A stretch of DNA of 9,142 bases from Bacillota bacterium. GTDB lineage: Bacteria > Bacillota > Clostridia > Lachnospirales > Lachnospiraceae. Each line of letters opens with the position of its first letter. The first letter of the stretch is position 1. Below, piece by piece: positions 1 to 6,155 of this stretch. Made by a program: the position numbers and the translations under genes. Below the pieces are notes generated by a model. That model did no database searches, was not told where the DNA came from, and saw only the letters and a program-made list of their open reading frames with translations. Location: positions 1 to 9,142 of the forward strand of contig JAEYRK010000040.1 of assembly GCA_023435645.1 (NCBI GenBank), given 5' to 3'.

Positions 1-1
1 A

Positions 2-202
2 CTGACCTCCAAGATATCAGGTAAGAGTGTCCTGCAGTCCAATATCAGACAGAAATTCAGTCTGAATATCATTGCTCTGGAGCATAACGGGGAAACCAGT
101 ACTGACATTACCCCGGAAGCAATTCTAGGCGAAAATGACTATATTGTTGTTGTTGGGGCACGAGATAATATTAAGAAGCTGGAGGCATACCTGACGAATT
201 AA
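2..202 (+). CDS. C-terminal fragment of a KtrA/TrkA-type potassium uptake regulator (cut by window edge)
   Basis: The reading frame is open from base 2 and ends at TAA 200-202, giving 66 residues of the C-terminal RCK_C domain of a potassium-channel regulator. It begins LTSKISGKSV and contains IIALEHNGE and the closing strand ENDYIVVVG. Aligned by eye with the complete KtrA encoded at 3084-3767 (from its residue 158), about half the positions are identical, so the two are paralogues. RCK_C domains of this family sit in the cytoplasm on a ring of regulators beneath the KtrB channel, and in some Firmicutes they bind cyclic di-AMP. The N-terminal nucleotide-binding half lies outside the window. 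A KtrB-type partner may lie further upstream, but this cannot be seen here. Confidence 0.85.
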   Translation: MTSKISGKSVLQSNIRQKFSLNIIALEHNGETSTDITPEAILGENDYIVVVGARDNIKKLEAYLTN

Positions 203-223
203 CCAAAATTCATTGCCAAAAAG

Positions 224-248
224 AGGACTGCTATCAGAAAGCAGTCCT
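224..248 (+). terminator. Hairpin after the first ktrA-type gene, likely terminator
   Basis: AGGACTGCT (224-232) and AGCAGTCCT (240-248) form a perfect 9-bp stem around a 7-nt loop, 22 bases after the stop codon. An A-rich run precedes it, but only three T follow (248-250), so it is a weak intrinsic terminator by sequence. A fresh promoter follows at 313-341, which supports a transcription-unit boundary here. Confidence 0.6.
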
Positions 249-312
249 TTCCAAATATTATCATAATCCTTGCAATGAACATAAGGTAATCCATCCTATT
301 TTTCATAATTCA

Positions 313-341
313 TTGGAGTTTTTAAAAAAACATGGTATACT
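313..341 (+). promoter_or_regulatory. Sigma-A-like promoter for the CNNM-ktrB-ktrA unit
   Basis: TTGGAG (313-318) serves as -35 and TATACT (336-341) as -10 with a 17-bp spacer. TG at 333-334 gives an extended -10. It lies about 45 bases upstream of the CNNM/CorC start, within AT-rich DNA, and there is no other good candidate in the 203-388 gap. It probably drives the whole three-gene unit, since no promoter or terminator is apparent in the short gaps downstream. Confidence 0.65.
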
Positions 342-388
342 AAATACTGCATTTATTTTGAATATGATTTTTATGGAGGAATGGCTTT

Positions 389-1723
389 ATGGAAGAAGCG
401 GACCCTGACGCTGAAAATTTACTAGTTCAAATCACAATTTTAGTAGTACTTACCCTGATCAATTCATTTTTTGCCTGCGCCGAGATGGCAATGGTATCCG
501 TAAATAAAAATAAAATCAGGAAGATTGCAGATGAGGGTAAGGAAAGTGCGAAGCTGGTGCTTCGATTTCTGGATGAACCCACAAAATTTTTATCCACCAT
601 ACAGGTGGCAATTACCCTGGCAGGATTCTTTTCCAGTGCGGCAGCGGCAGCCGGACTATCAGCGCCGGTTGCAAGATTATTAGACAAATATAACATTGCC
701 TATGGAAGTCAGCTATCCTTAATTCTTGTAACCTTGGTTCTCTCCTATTTCACACTGGTTTTTGGCGAATTAGTACCGAAGCGAGTTGCCCTACAGAAAC
801 CGGAGGCCATCAGCCTGATCTGTGTTAAGCCGGTCAGGATGGTAGCACGGATTGCTTCTCCATTTATCAAACTTCTTACCTTCTCCACCAATCTGGTTAC
901 GAAGCCCTTTGGTATGAAGGAGGGAAATACGGAGGAAATGCTGTCCAGGGAGGAGATCAAGTCCCTGGTTAAGGAGGGGCAGGCCCATGGGGTAATCAAT
1001 CAGAAGGAAAGAGAAATGATCAATTCCATTATGGAGTTTGATGATAAATCTGCGAAGGAGATTATGACTCCACGAATTAATGTGTTTGCCATTGATATCA
1101 GCAGGCCCAAGGAGGAATACATTCCGGAGCTTCTGGAGGCTAAGTATACCAGAATACCTGTATATGAGGAGGAGATCGATAATATAATCGGAATCCTGTT
1201 TATCAAGGACTTCTTAAAACAAGCAGTCATTAAAGGGTTTGAAAATATTGACCTGAGAACCATCCTTAGAAAGCCATATCTTGTGCCGGAAAGTAAAATT
1301 GCCAGAGATCTCTTCCGGGAATTACAGCAGTCAAGGAAGCAGATCGCAGTGCTGATTGATGAATATGGGGGCTTCTCCGGTATCGTAACCATGGAGGATC
1401 TTGTAGAAGAGGTTATGGGTGATATTGAGGATGAATATGATCCCGAGTCTGTTAAAATCAAGAAATTGGACGAGAATACCTATCTGATTGATGGCTTGGT
1501 AACCATTGATGAGCTAAATAACAGGTTGGACCTGGATCTGTATTCAGAGAATTATGATACCATCTCGGGTTATTTAATAGAAGAAATCGGCTCCATACCT
1601 CAAGAAAGGGATGAGAGAGTCATAGAAATCGATCACCTTGTCTTTCGATTGGAGAGTGTAAAACATAAGCGAATCGATAAGGTTAAGCTCTATATTGGAA
1701 GCAATGCGGGCAAGGAACAATAA
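389..1723 (+). CDS. CNNM/CorC (HlyC) family membrane protein with CBS pair
   Basis: A 444-residue protein with the full hemolysin-C/CNNM architecture. An N-terminal DUF21 transmembrane domain (about residues 12-195) has membrane segments near 12-35, 68-90 and 108-130 and the conserved GELVPKR motif at 126-132. Two CBS domains follow (about 224-284, starting at the typical EIMTPR, and 290-346, with DEYGGFSGIVTMEDLVEEV), then a C-terminal CorC_HlyC domain (about 355-437). Family members are linked to magnesium or cobalt export and divalent-cation tolerance; the CBS pair usually binds adenine nucleotides. The older name hemolysin is misleading. GGAGGA at 375-380 lies 8 nt before ATG 389 and fixes the start. 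Its position directly before ktrB and ktrA suggests shared control of K+ and Mg2+ balance, which is inference. Confidence 0.9.
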   Translation: MEEADPDAENLLVQITILVVLTLINSFFACAEMAMVSVNKNKIRKIADEGKESAKLVLRFLDEPTKFLSTIQVAITLAGFFSSAAAAAGLSAPVARLLDKYNIAYGSQLSLILVTLVLSYFTLVFGELVPKRVALQKPEAISLICVKPVRMVARIASPFIKLLTFSTNLVTKPFGMKEGNTEEMLSREEIKSLVKEGQAHGVINQKEREMINSIMEFDDKSAKEIMTPRINVFAIDISRPKEEYIPELLEAKYTRIPVYEEEIDNIIGILFIKDFLKQAVIKGFENIDLRTILRKPYLVPESKIARDLFRELQQSRKQIAVLIDEYGGFSGIVTMEDLVEEVMGDIEDEYDPESVKIKKLDENTYLIDGLVTIDELNNRLDLDLYSENYDTISGYLIEEIGSIPQERDERVIEIDHLVFRLESVKHKRIDKVKLYIGSNAGKEQ

Positions 1724-1767
1724 TCGATATTTCATTTCAGGAAGTAGGAATGAGATTTTTATACCAT

Positions 1768-1774
1768 GGAGGAG
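1768..1774 (+). promoter_or_regulatory. Ribosome binding site that favours the shorter KtrB start
   Basis: GGAGGAG lies inside the first codons of the longer possible reading frame (ATG 1750). It is 8 nt before an in-frame GTG at 1783 and 11 nt before ATG 1786. The longer start has only a weaker AGGAAG at 1739-1744. The site therefore argues for initiation at 1783 or 1786. Confidence 0.55.
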
Positions 1775-1785
1775 ATGTAGCCGTG

Positions 1786-3072
1786 ATGAATAAGAAAATA
1801 AGCCCGGCAAGAGTGATTGTGATTGGCTTTGCATCGGCTATCATATTGGGTACGATTATGCTGTCATTGCCCTTTACGGCAAAGGAGGGTGTTAAGGTGT
1901 CCATTTTGGACGCCCTGTTCACCTCAACCAGTGCGGTTTGTGTCACTGGCTTGCTGGTGGTAGATACAGCAGATACCTTCAATGCCATCGGACAGACCAT
2001 AGTGGCATTGCTGATTCAGATAGGAGGTTTAGGGATATCCTCCGTTGGTGTAGGCTTTATCCTCTTAGCAGGCAAAAGGGTGACCTTCCGTGAGAGAGTC
2101 TTGATCAAGGAATCTATGAATCTTGATTCCATGAAGGGGATTGTAAAAATAGTCAAGGCGGTCTTTATCATGACCATATGCTTTGAGGCGGTTGGTGCGA
2201 TACTCAGCTTCAGTGTATTCATTCGAGATTATCCACCGCTAAGGGCCTTGGGAATCAGTCTGTTTCATTCTGTGGCATCCTTTAATAACGCTGGCTTTGA
2301 TATTCTCGGAGGCTTTCAGAATCTGCTACCCTATCAGGATAGTGTAATCTTGACCCTGACAACCTGCGGTTTAATTATTTTTGGTGGATTGGGCTTCTTT
2401 GTCATTATAGAAGTGCTCAGTAAAAGACATTTCCGTAGGCTGAGTTTACATTCCAAAATAGTGTTGGTAATGACGGGTCTGCTATTGTTATCCGGTACGC
2501 TGTTGATCAAGCTTACTGAGGAAATATCCTGGCTGGGAGCATTCTTCTACAGCACCTCTGCCAGAACAGCCGGTTTCTCTACCGTTCCACTTGGAACCTT
2601 CTCGAATGCAGGCTTATTTATATTAATCTTACTGATGTTTATCGGCGCCTCTCCCGGTTCCACCGGTGGCGGAATTAAAACAACAACGACCTTTACCTTA
2701 TTCAAAAGTGCCTTCAGTACCTCAACGAATCAACATTGCATGGCTTTTAAAAGAAGAATTTCCAATGATATCGTAAGGAAGGCGTTTGTTATAACACTTT
2801 TGTCAAGTCTGCTTGTTATCACAGATACCTTGATCTTAAGTATGATAGAACCGAATATAACCTTTATTCAATTGCTATTTGAAGCGGTATCTGCATTTGG
2901 TACCGTAGGACTCAGTACCGGCATTACCTCTGAGCTAGGAAGTATCAGTAAACTCATCATTATACTTACAATGTTTACCGGAAGATTAGGTGCGCTGACG
3001 ATTATCTCCAGTTGGTATCGCAAGCCTGCACCCAATGTAAGCTATTCGGAAGAAAATATAACAATCGGTTAG
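1786..3072 (+). CDS. ktrB: Potassium uptake channel subunit KtrB (TrkH/KtrB family)
   Basis: A 428-residue integral membrane protein of the Trk/Ktr/HKT superfamily, the pore of a K+ (often Na+-stimulated) uptake system. All four pore-loop signatures are present, each with its selectivity-filter glycine: VCVTGL (51-56), NNAGF (167-171), RTAGF (260-264) and GTVGL (372-376). The gating-loop motif SPGSTGGG is at 289-296. Its length matches KtrB rather than the longer TrkH. The next gene encodes the cytoplasmic ring-forming partner. The start at ATG 1786 is chosen because the mature-looking N-terminus MNKKISPARV follows a strong ribosome site; an in-frame GTG at 1783 and ATG at 1750 (12 extra residues) are alternatives. 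The gene lies 62 bases after the CNNM gene with no visible terminator between them. Confidence 0.92.
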   Translation: MNKKISPARVIVIGFASAIILGTIMLSLPFTAKEGVKVSILDALFTSTSAVCVTGLLVVDTADTFNAIGQTIVALLIQIGGLGISSVGVGFILLAGKRVTFRERVLIKESMNLDSMKGIVKIVKAVFIMTICFEAVGAILSFSVFIRDYPPLRALGISLFHSVASFNNAGFDILGGFQNLLPYQDSVILTLTTCGLIIFGGLGFFVIIEVLSKRHFRRLSLHSKIVLVMTGLLLLSGTLLIKLTEEISWLGAFFYSTSARTAGFSTVPLGTFSNAGLFILILLMFIGASPGSTGGGIKTTTTFTLFKSAFSTSTNQHCMAFKRRISNDIVRKAFVITLLSSLLVITDTLILSMIEPNITFIQLLFEAVSAFGTVGLSTGITSELGSISKLIIILTMFTGRLGALTIISSWYRKPAPNVSYSEENITIG

Positions 3073-3083
3073 GAGGAGTGTAT

Positions 3084-3767
3084 ATGCTTCATCATAAGTC
3101 GGCTATTGAATTCGGTATCATTGGTTTAGGAAGGTTCGGATTTGCTCTGGCATCTACGCTAGCGCAAGCAGGAAAGGAAGTGCTTGTGTTAGACAGCAGT
3201 GAAAACAAAATCAAACAGATCAGGCAATATACCGAACATGCCCTTGTAGTGGGAGAGCTGAGCAAGGAAACCATGGAGGAGGCAGGAATTCAAAACTGTG
3301 GGACGGTAATCGTATGCATCGGTGAGAAGATGGACGTCAGTATACTGACAACCCTGAATGTCTTAAGCATGGGGGTTCCGAGGGTGATTGCCAAAGCCTT
3401 AAGTGTGGAGCAGGGAAGTATCTTGGAGAAGCTGGGGGCAGAGGTGATCTATCCGGAGCGTGATATGGCAATCCGTCTGGCAAATAGACTGATATCCTCC
3501 AGATTAATGGACTATATTACCCTGAATGATGATGTCTCCATCTCTGAGCTTAAGCTGACCTCTAGGATTGCAGGAAAAACGGTGATGGATTCCGGCTTAC
3601 GTAGCAGGTTTAAGCTGAATGTCATCGCCCTTGAGCATGAGGGTAAGACCACTACAGAAATAACAGCCAATATGGAGCTGCATGAAAATGATGTTATCGT
3701 TGTTGTAGGAAAGAAAAGTGACATTGATATATTCCAGCAGTACTTAATGAAGGGTTATAAGGGATAA
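3084..3767 (+). CDS. ktrA: Potassium uptake regulator KtrA (RCK domain protein)
   Basis: A 227-residue cytoplasmic regulator that forms an octameric ring on KtrB dimers and opens or closes the pore with bound ATP/ADP (known for the family). The RCK_N Rossmann fold spans about residues 8-125: nucleotide-binding GLGRFG at 14-19, the acidic residue ending strand 2 (VLD, D37) and the typical VIYPERDMAIRLANRL hinge at 121-136. The RCK_C domain spans about 145-227. AGGAGGAG at 3071-3078 directly precedes ATG 3084, which rejects a longer in-frame start at 3012 inside ktrB. The gene starts 11 bases after the ktrB stop, so the two are surely co-transcribed. It is a paralogue of the truncated gene at the window start. 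Confidence 0.93.
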   Translation: MLHHKSAIEFGIIGLGRFGFALASTLAQAGKEVLVLDSSENKIKQIRQYTEHALVVGELSKETMEEAGIQNCGTVIVCIGEKMDVSILTTLNVLSMGVPRVIAKALSVEQGSILEKLGAEVIYPERDMAIRLANRLISSRLMDYITLNDDVSISELKLTSRIAGKTVMDSGLRSRFKLNVIALEHEGKTTTEITANMELHENDVIVVVGKKSDIDIFQQYLMKGYKG

Positions 3768-3774
3768 ACACCAG

Positions 3775-3814
3775 GAGCCACCGTGTACATAGGTTAGCAA
3801 TGTACCGGTGGCTC
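3775..3814. terminator. Long hairpin between convergent ktrA and rsgI
   Basis: GAGCCACCG (3775-3783) pairs with CGGTGGCTC (3806-3814), and GTACAT (3785-3790) pairs with ATGTAC (3800-3805). This makes a 15-bp stem with one bulged T and a 9-nt loop. It starts 7 bases after the ktrA stop and is 78 bases from the rsgI stop on the other strand. Neither side has a strong T-run, so termination efficiency is uncertain; a bidirectional role is inferred from its place. A smaller inverted repeat, ATATCC (3829-3834) with GGATAT (3843-3848), lies between it and rsgI. Confidence 0.6.
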
Positions 3815-3891
3815 TTGGCTTGTGGGGGATATCCATGTTGTTGGATATACAGATATTAAAATGTAAGTGATTGGTATAGTATTGGCGGAGT

Positions 3892-5247
3892 TTACTTCTT
3901 CTGGGGGGCAGTAGGGCCTTTATCAGATTTGTTTGACCCTTGACCTGTAGCCTTATCCGGTTTATTATGACTATCTCCGGATCCCTTAGCCGGTCCTTTT
4001 TTACCGTTGCCGGGGCCGTGATCCGGTCCGTCCTTATCGTTATTAGGGCTGTGATCCGGGCGATTCTTGGCATTACCGGGGCCTTTGTCCGCTCCATCCT
4101 TGGCATTACCGGGGCTTTTGTCCGTTCCATCCTTGGCATTACCGGGGCCTTTGTCCGTTCCATCCTTATCGTTACCGGGACTGTGAGCTGGGAGATCCTT
4201 GGCATTACCGGGGCCTTTGTCCGTTCCATCCTTATCGTTACCGGGACTGTGAGCTGGGAGATCCTTGGCGTTACCGGTGCCTTTGCCCGGTCCGTCCTTG
4301 CCATTACCGGGACCTTTGTCCGGTCCATCCGTCTCTTTACCGGGACCATGACTCGGCTGCTCCTTACCAATATCGGAGTGTTTATCCGGCTTCGCCGGAA
4401 TGATCTCTTCTTTATATTTCTTATTCGGGTGCTTGCCGGCCTTATCCTTCCCTCCGGGGCGCTGATCTTCTGCTTCAGTGGCCAATACAGGTTCTTCAAT
4501 TTCAGTGGCTGCACTACCGCTTGTGTAGCTGTTTGTGGCCTTCATAATATCCTTCACAGGCTTATTGAGCCACTCCTCAAGGTCAATGTTATCCTCGTCG
4601 GAGGCGCTTACCTGAAGCTTCTCCACCAGGTTTAGCTTTCCCGGTGTCACCCCGAGCTCCCTGGCCTTCTCCACCCGTTCCTTTGGGACGCTGAAGGTCT
4701 CGACGGTCACATTATCCTTCTGTTCTACGATTTCTTCCTGAATGGTACTTTGCAGCTCTACAGCCAATTCCTCTGCTTTCTCAGGGTTTTGTGCTGAGGT
4801 TGCGATGACGATACCGCCCGCCTCCTGACCGCTGAAGTATCCGGATTCCTGAAATTGTTCCACTGTACGAGCCAATGCATCCTGAATGGATCTATTTCTT
4901 AACTCTTTTAGATTGATTTCCTTTAGAATCTCTTCTCCGTCATCATTGACAGCATTTACTCTTAGAACTCGGTCAAAGCGGTTAACAATATATTCAATGG
5001 AGGGATTAACATCCAGACTCACATAGGAGTATGGACTGGCATATGCCCAGGTGCCTATACCGAGGATTAGGACCGCAGCAGCGGAAGCTGCTAACATAGT
5101 GAGCCGCTTCACGACATTCACCTTTGTCATGGTAAGCTGAATGACCTGACCCGGCTCGTAGCCATGGTTTTTGATCTTTGAGAAGCTTCCGTCGTCAGAA
5201 AGAGCGGATGCATATTCACCTTTTATTTCAACAATTACTGCTTTCAT
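3892..5247 (-). CDS. rsgI: RsgI-type membrane anti-sigma factor with disordered repeat tail
   Basis: A 451-residue protein that holds SigI inactive at the membrane. Residues 1-46 form the cytoplasmic RsgI_N anti-sigma domain (MKAVIVEIKGEYA..., EPGQVIQL). A single membrane helix lies at about 48-70. An extracellular juxtamembrane domain (about 71-235) carries the conserved SLDVNPSIEY motif at 77-86. In studied RsgI proteins the chain cuts itself between this Asn and Pro (here N81-P82), a step required for later intramembrane proteolysis. From about 255 to 451 the chain is a charged, Gly/Pro/Asp/Lys/Asn-rich tail with GPGNAKDGTDK-like repeats and no carbohydrate-binding domain. In Bacillus subtilis a similar disordered RsgI tail is needed for cell-wall sensing. 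The start ATG overlaps the sigI stop (ATGA), with AGGAGG 7 nt upstream at 5255-5260. The exact signal is unknown. Confidence 0.9.
   Translation of the reverse strand: MKAVIVEIKGEYASALSDDGSFSKIKNHGYEPGQVIQLTMTKVNVVKRLTMLAASAAAVLILGIGTWAYASPYSYVSLDVNPSIEYIVNRFDRVLRVNAVNDDGEEILKEINLKELRNRSIQDALARTVEQFQESGYFSGQEAGGIVIATSAQNPEKAEELAVELQSTIQEEIVEQKDNVTVETFSVPKERVEKARELGVTPGKLNLVEKLQVSASDEDNIDLEEWLNKPVKDIMKATNSYTSGSAATEIEEPVLATEAEDQRPGGKDKAGKHPNKKYKEEIIPAKPDKHSDIGKEQPSHGPGKETDGPDKGPGNGKDGPGKGTGNAKDLPAHSPGNDKDGTDKGPGNAKDLPAHSPGNDKDGTDKGPGNAKDGTDKSPGNAKDGADKGPGNAKNRPDHSPNNDKDGPDHGPGNGKKGPAKGSGDSHNKPDKATGQGSNKSDKGPTAPQKK
4066..4263 (-). repeat. 33-bp tandem repeats with a perfect 66-bp duplication in rsgI
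   Basis: Six 33-bp units in register start at 4066, 4099, 4132, 4165, 4198 and 4231, encoding 11-residue blocks such as DGTDKGPGNAK and DLPAHSPGNDK. The pairs 4132-4197 and 4198-4263 are identical over 66 bp, which points to a recent duplication. Diverged units continue on both sides, roughly 3990-4350. Every unit is a multiple of three, so copy changes keep the frame and only lengthen or shorten the extracellular tail. Confidence 0.9.
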
Positions 5248-5960
5248 TGTCCATCCTCCTCTCTGATATAGTTTAGGTAGTCAGCCAGCTGTGGATATTC
5301 TCCGGTAAGTAATTCAATTGCTGCTATTATATATTTTCGGTGTCGTTCGAGGATTTTCCGGGGTACCTTAGTGTTTTTTTCGACGTTTTTGATCGGTAAT
5401 TGCTTCGTGCTTCTTAATTCTGCTATCAGCACAGGACTATGTAATATATAATTCACTGCAAGCGCACATGCAGCCTTAGTTTTTCTGGCCCGGGGCGAGC
5501 AATCGGTTAAATCAAAGAATGAGAAACCATATTCAGCAAAAACGCCATTGGCTGCTGCTATCTCCAGCTTTAAATCCCCTGATTCCTGCCGGGACACCTG
5601 TTCTGCCACAGCAAGCCGAAGGGATGGTTCCTCATCTTCCTCCGGCTCCGTATCAAATAAAATCGGGTCCACAGATACTTCAGCAAGGTACTTCCCCTGA
5701 CTTCTGATAAAGTCAATTAGGCGACGCTGAATTAGCAGCTCGGCAAAGCGTAGAAAGCTGCCCTTATTCAGCTCATAGCTCTGTATTGCCTGATTGTAGG
5801 CGAGAAGCGCAATGGACCATTCGTCATCACTTTTTGTGATATATCGGCCTGTAACCTTAGAGGCGCTTTTTAAGATATAGAATTCATTCTTGCGGATGAG
5901 CTCTTCTAATACGGATTGGTCTGTTTTAGCACGAAGGACCAGCTGATCCAGCTCTCTCAA
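5244..5960 (-). CDS. sigI: RNA polymerase sigma factor SigI
   Basis: A 238-residue alternative sigma factor of the SigI family. The region-2 signature is clear: DDEWSIALLAYNQAI (about residues 45-59) followed by GSFLRFAELLIQRRLIDFIR (about 66-85), which contacts core polymerase and the -10 element. The C-terminal part (about 170-225, VPRKILERHRKYIIAAIELLTGEY) is the family-specific DNA-binding and RsgI-interaction region. SigI factors control heat and cell-wall stress genes in Bacillus and polysaccharide-degradation genes in cellulolytic clostridia. The gene is translationally coupled to rsgI by a 4-nt overlap. The start is taken as TTG at 5960, which sits 8 nt from AGGAGG (5969-5974). The longer GTG at 5969 overlaps that ribosome site itself and is unlikely; TTG 5966 is too close. 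Confidence 0.9.
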   Translation of the reverse strand: MRELDQLVLRAKTDQSVLEELIRKNEFYILKSASKVTGRYITKSDDEWSIALLAYNQAIQSYELNKGSFLRFAELLIQRRLIDFIRSQGKYLAEVSVDPILFDTEPEEDEEPSLRLAVAEQVSRQESGDLKLEIAAANGVFAEYGFSFFDLTDCSPRARKTKAACALAVNYILHSPVLIAELRSTKQLPIKNVEKNTKVPRKILERHRKYIIAAIELLTGEYPQLADYLNYIREEDGQ

Positions 5961-5968
5961 ACGCAACA

Positions 5969-5974
5969 CCTCCT
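5969..5974 (-). promoter_or_regulatory. Ribosome binding site deciding the sigI start
   Basis: On the minus strand this reads AGGAGG. It overlaps the GTG at 5969 that would give the longest protein and is ideally spaced (8 nt) for the in-frame TTG at 5960. There is no in-frame ATG near the N-terminus, so sigI appears to use a rare TTG start, which may keep sigma factor levels low. Confidence 0.65.
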
Positions 5975-6012
5975 AAACATAAGACGATAAAGTTAAAAAA
6001 GATTGTAAATCT

Positions 6013-6042
6013 ATTCTAACACTTACTGTAATTTCATGTAAA
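6013..6042 (-). promoter_or_regulatory. Sigma-A-like promoter for sigI-rsgI
   Basis: On the minus strand, TTTACA (6042-6037) as -35 and TAGAAT (6018-6013) as -10 are separated by 18 bp, with TG one base before the -10. Transcription would start near 6006 and leave a leader of about 45 nt to the start codon. This would supply basal, vegetative expression. SigI operons are often also transcribed by SigI itself, but I could not identify a convincing SigI-type promoter in this gap. Confidence 0.55.
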
Positions 6043-6144
6043 GACATAAGATTTTGGTTCAAGATTACCAAAACCTGCACGATTATGCTTTCGGTGAATA
6101 AACTGAATTGAGAAGATTGGATGCATAGGAAGATTGCATGATCA

Positions 6145-6150
6145 AGGAGG
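6145..6150 (+). promoter_or_regulatory. Ribosome binding site fixing the start at 6156
   Basis: AGGAGG lies 5 nt before ATG 6156. It falls inside the reading frame that would begin at ATG 6138, which has no ribosome site of its own, so 6156 is preferred. Confidence 0.65.
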
Positions 6151-6155
6151 ATACT

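Noticed and set aside
4066..4263. 33-bp repeats that could suggest a CRISPR array
   Set aside because: The units are directly adjacent with no unique spacers, are coding and in frame, and no cas genes are nearby.
3744..4514. A 256-residue minus-strand frame rich in Arg, Thr and Pro repeats
   Set aside because: It is an out-of-frame shadow of the rsgI tail. Its repetitive composition comes from the same DNA repeats, and it has no recognisable domain or start signal.
3940..4635. A 231-residue plus-strand open frame with repeated ITGAFVRSIL-like blocks
   Set aside because: It is the exact antisense of the rsgI repeat region. The 33-bp in-frame repeats keep the opposite frames open too. It has no ribosome site, and the sense-strand RsgI is well supported.
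6055..6089. TTGGTT and TATGCT as a possible plus-strand promoter for the 6156 gene
   Set aside because: The spacing is 23 bp, too long for sigma-A, and no better -35 lies at 16-18 bp. CATA at 6124-6127 was also considered as a sporulation-type -10 but lacks a matching -35.
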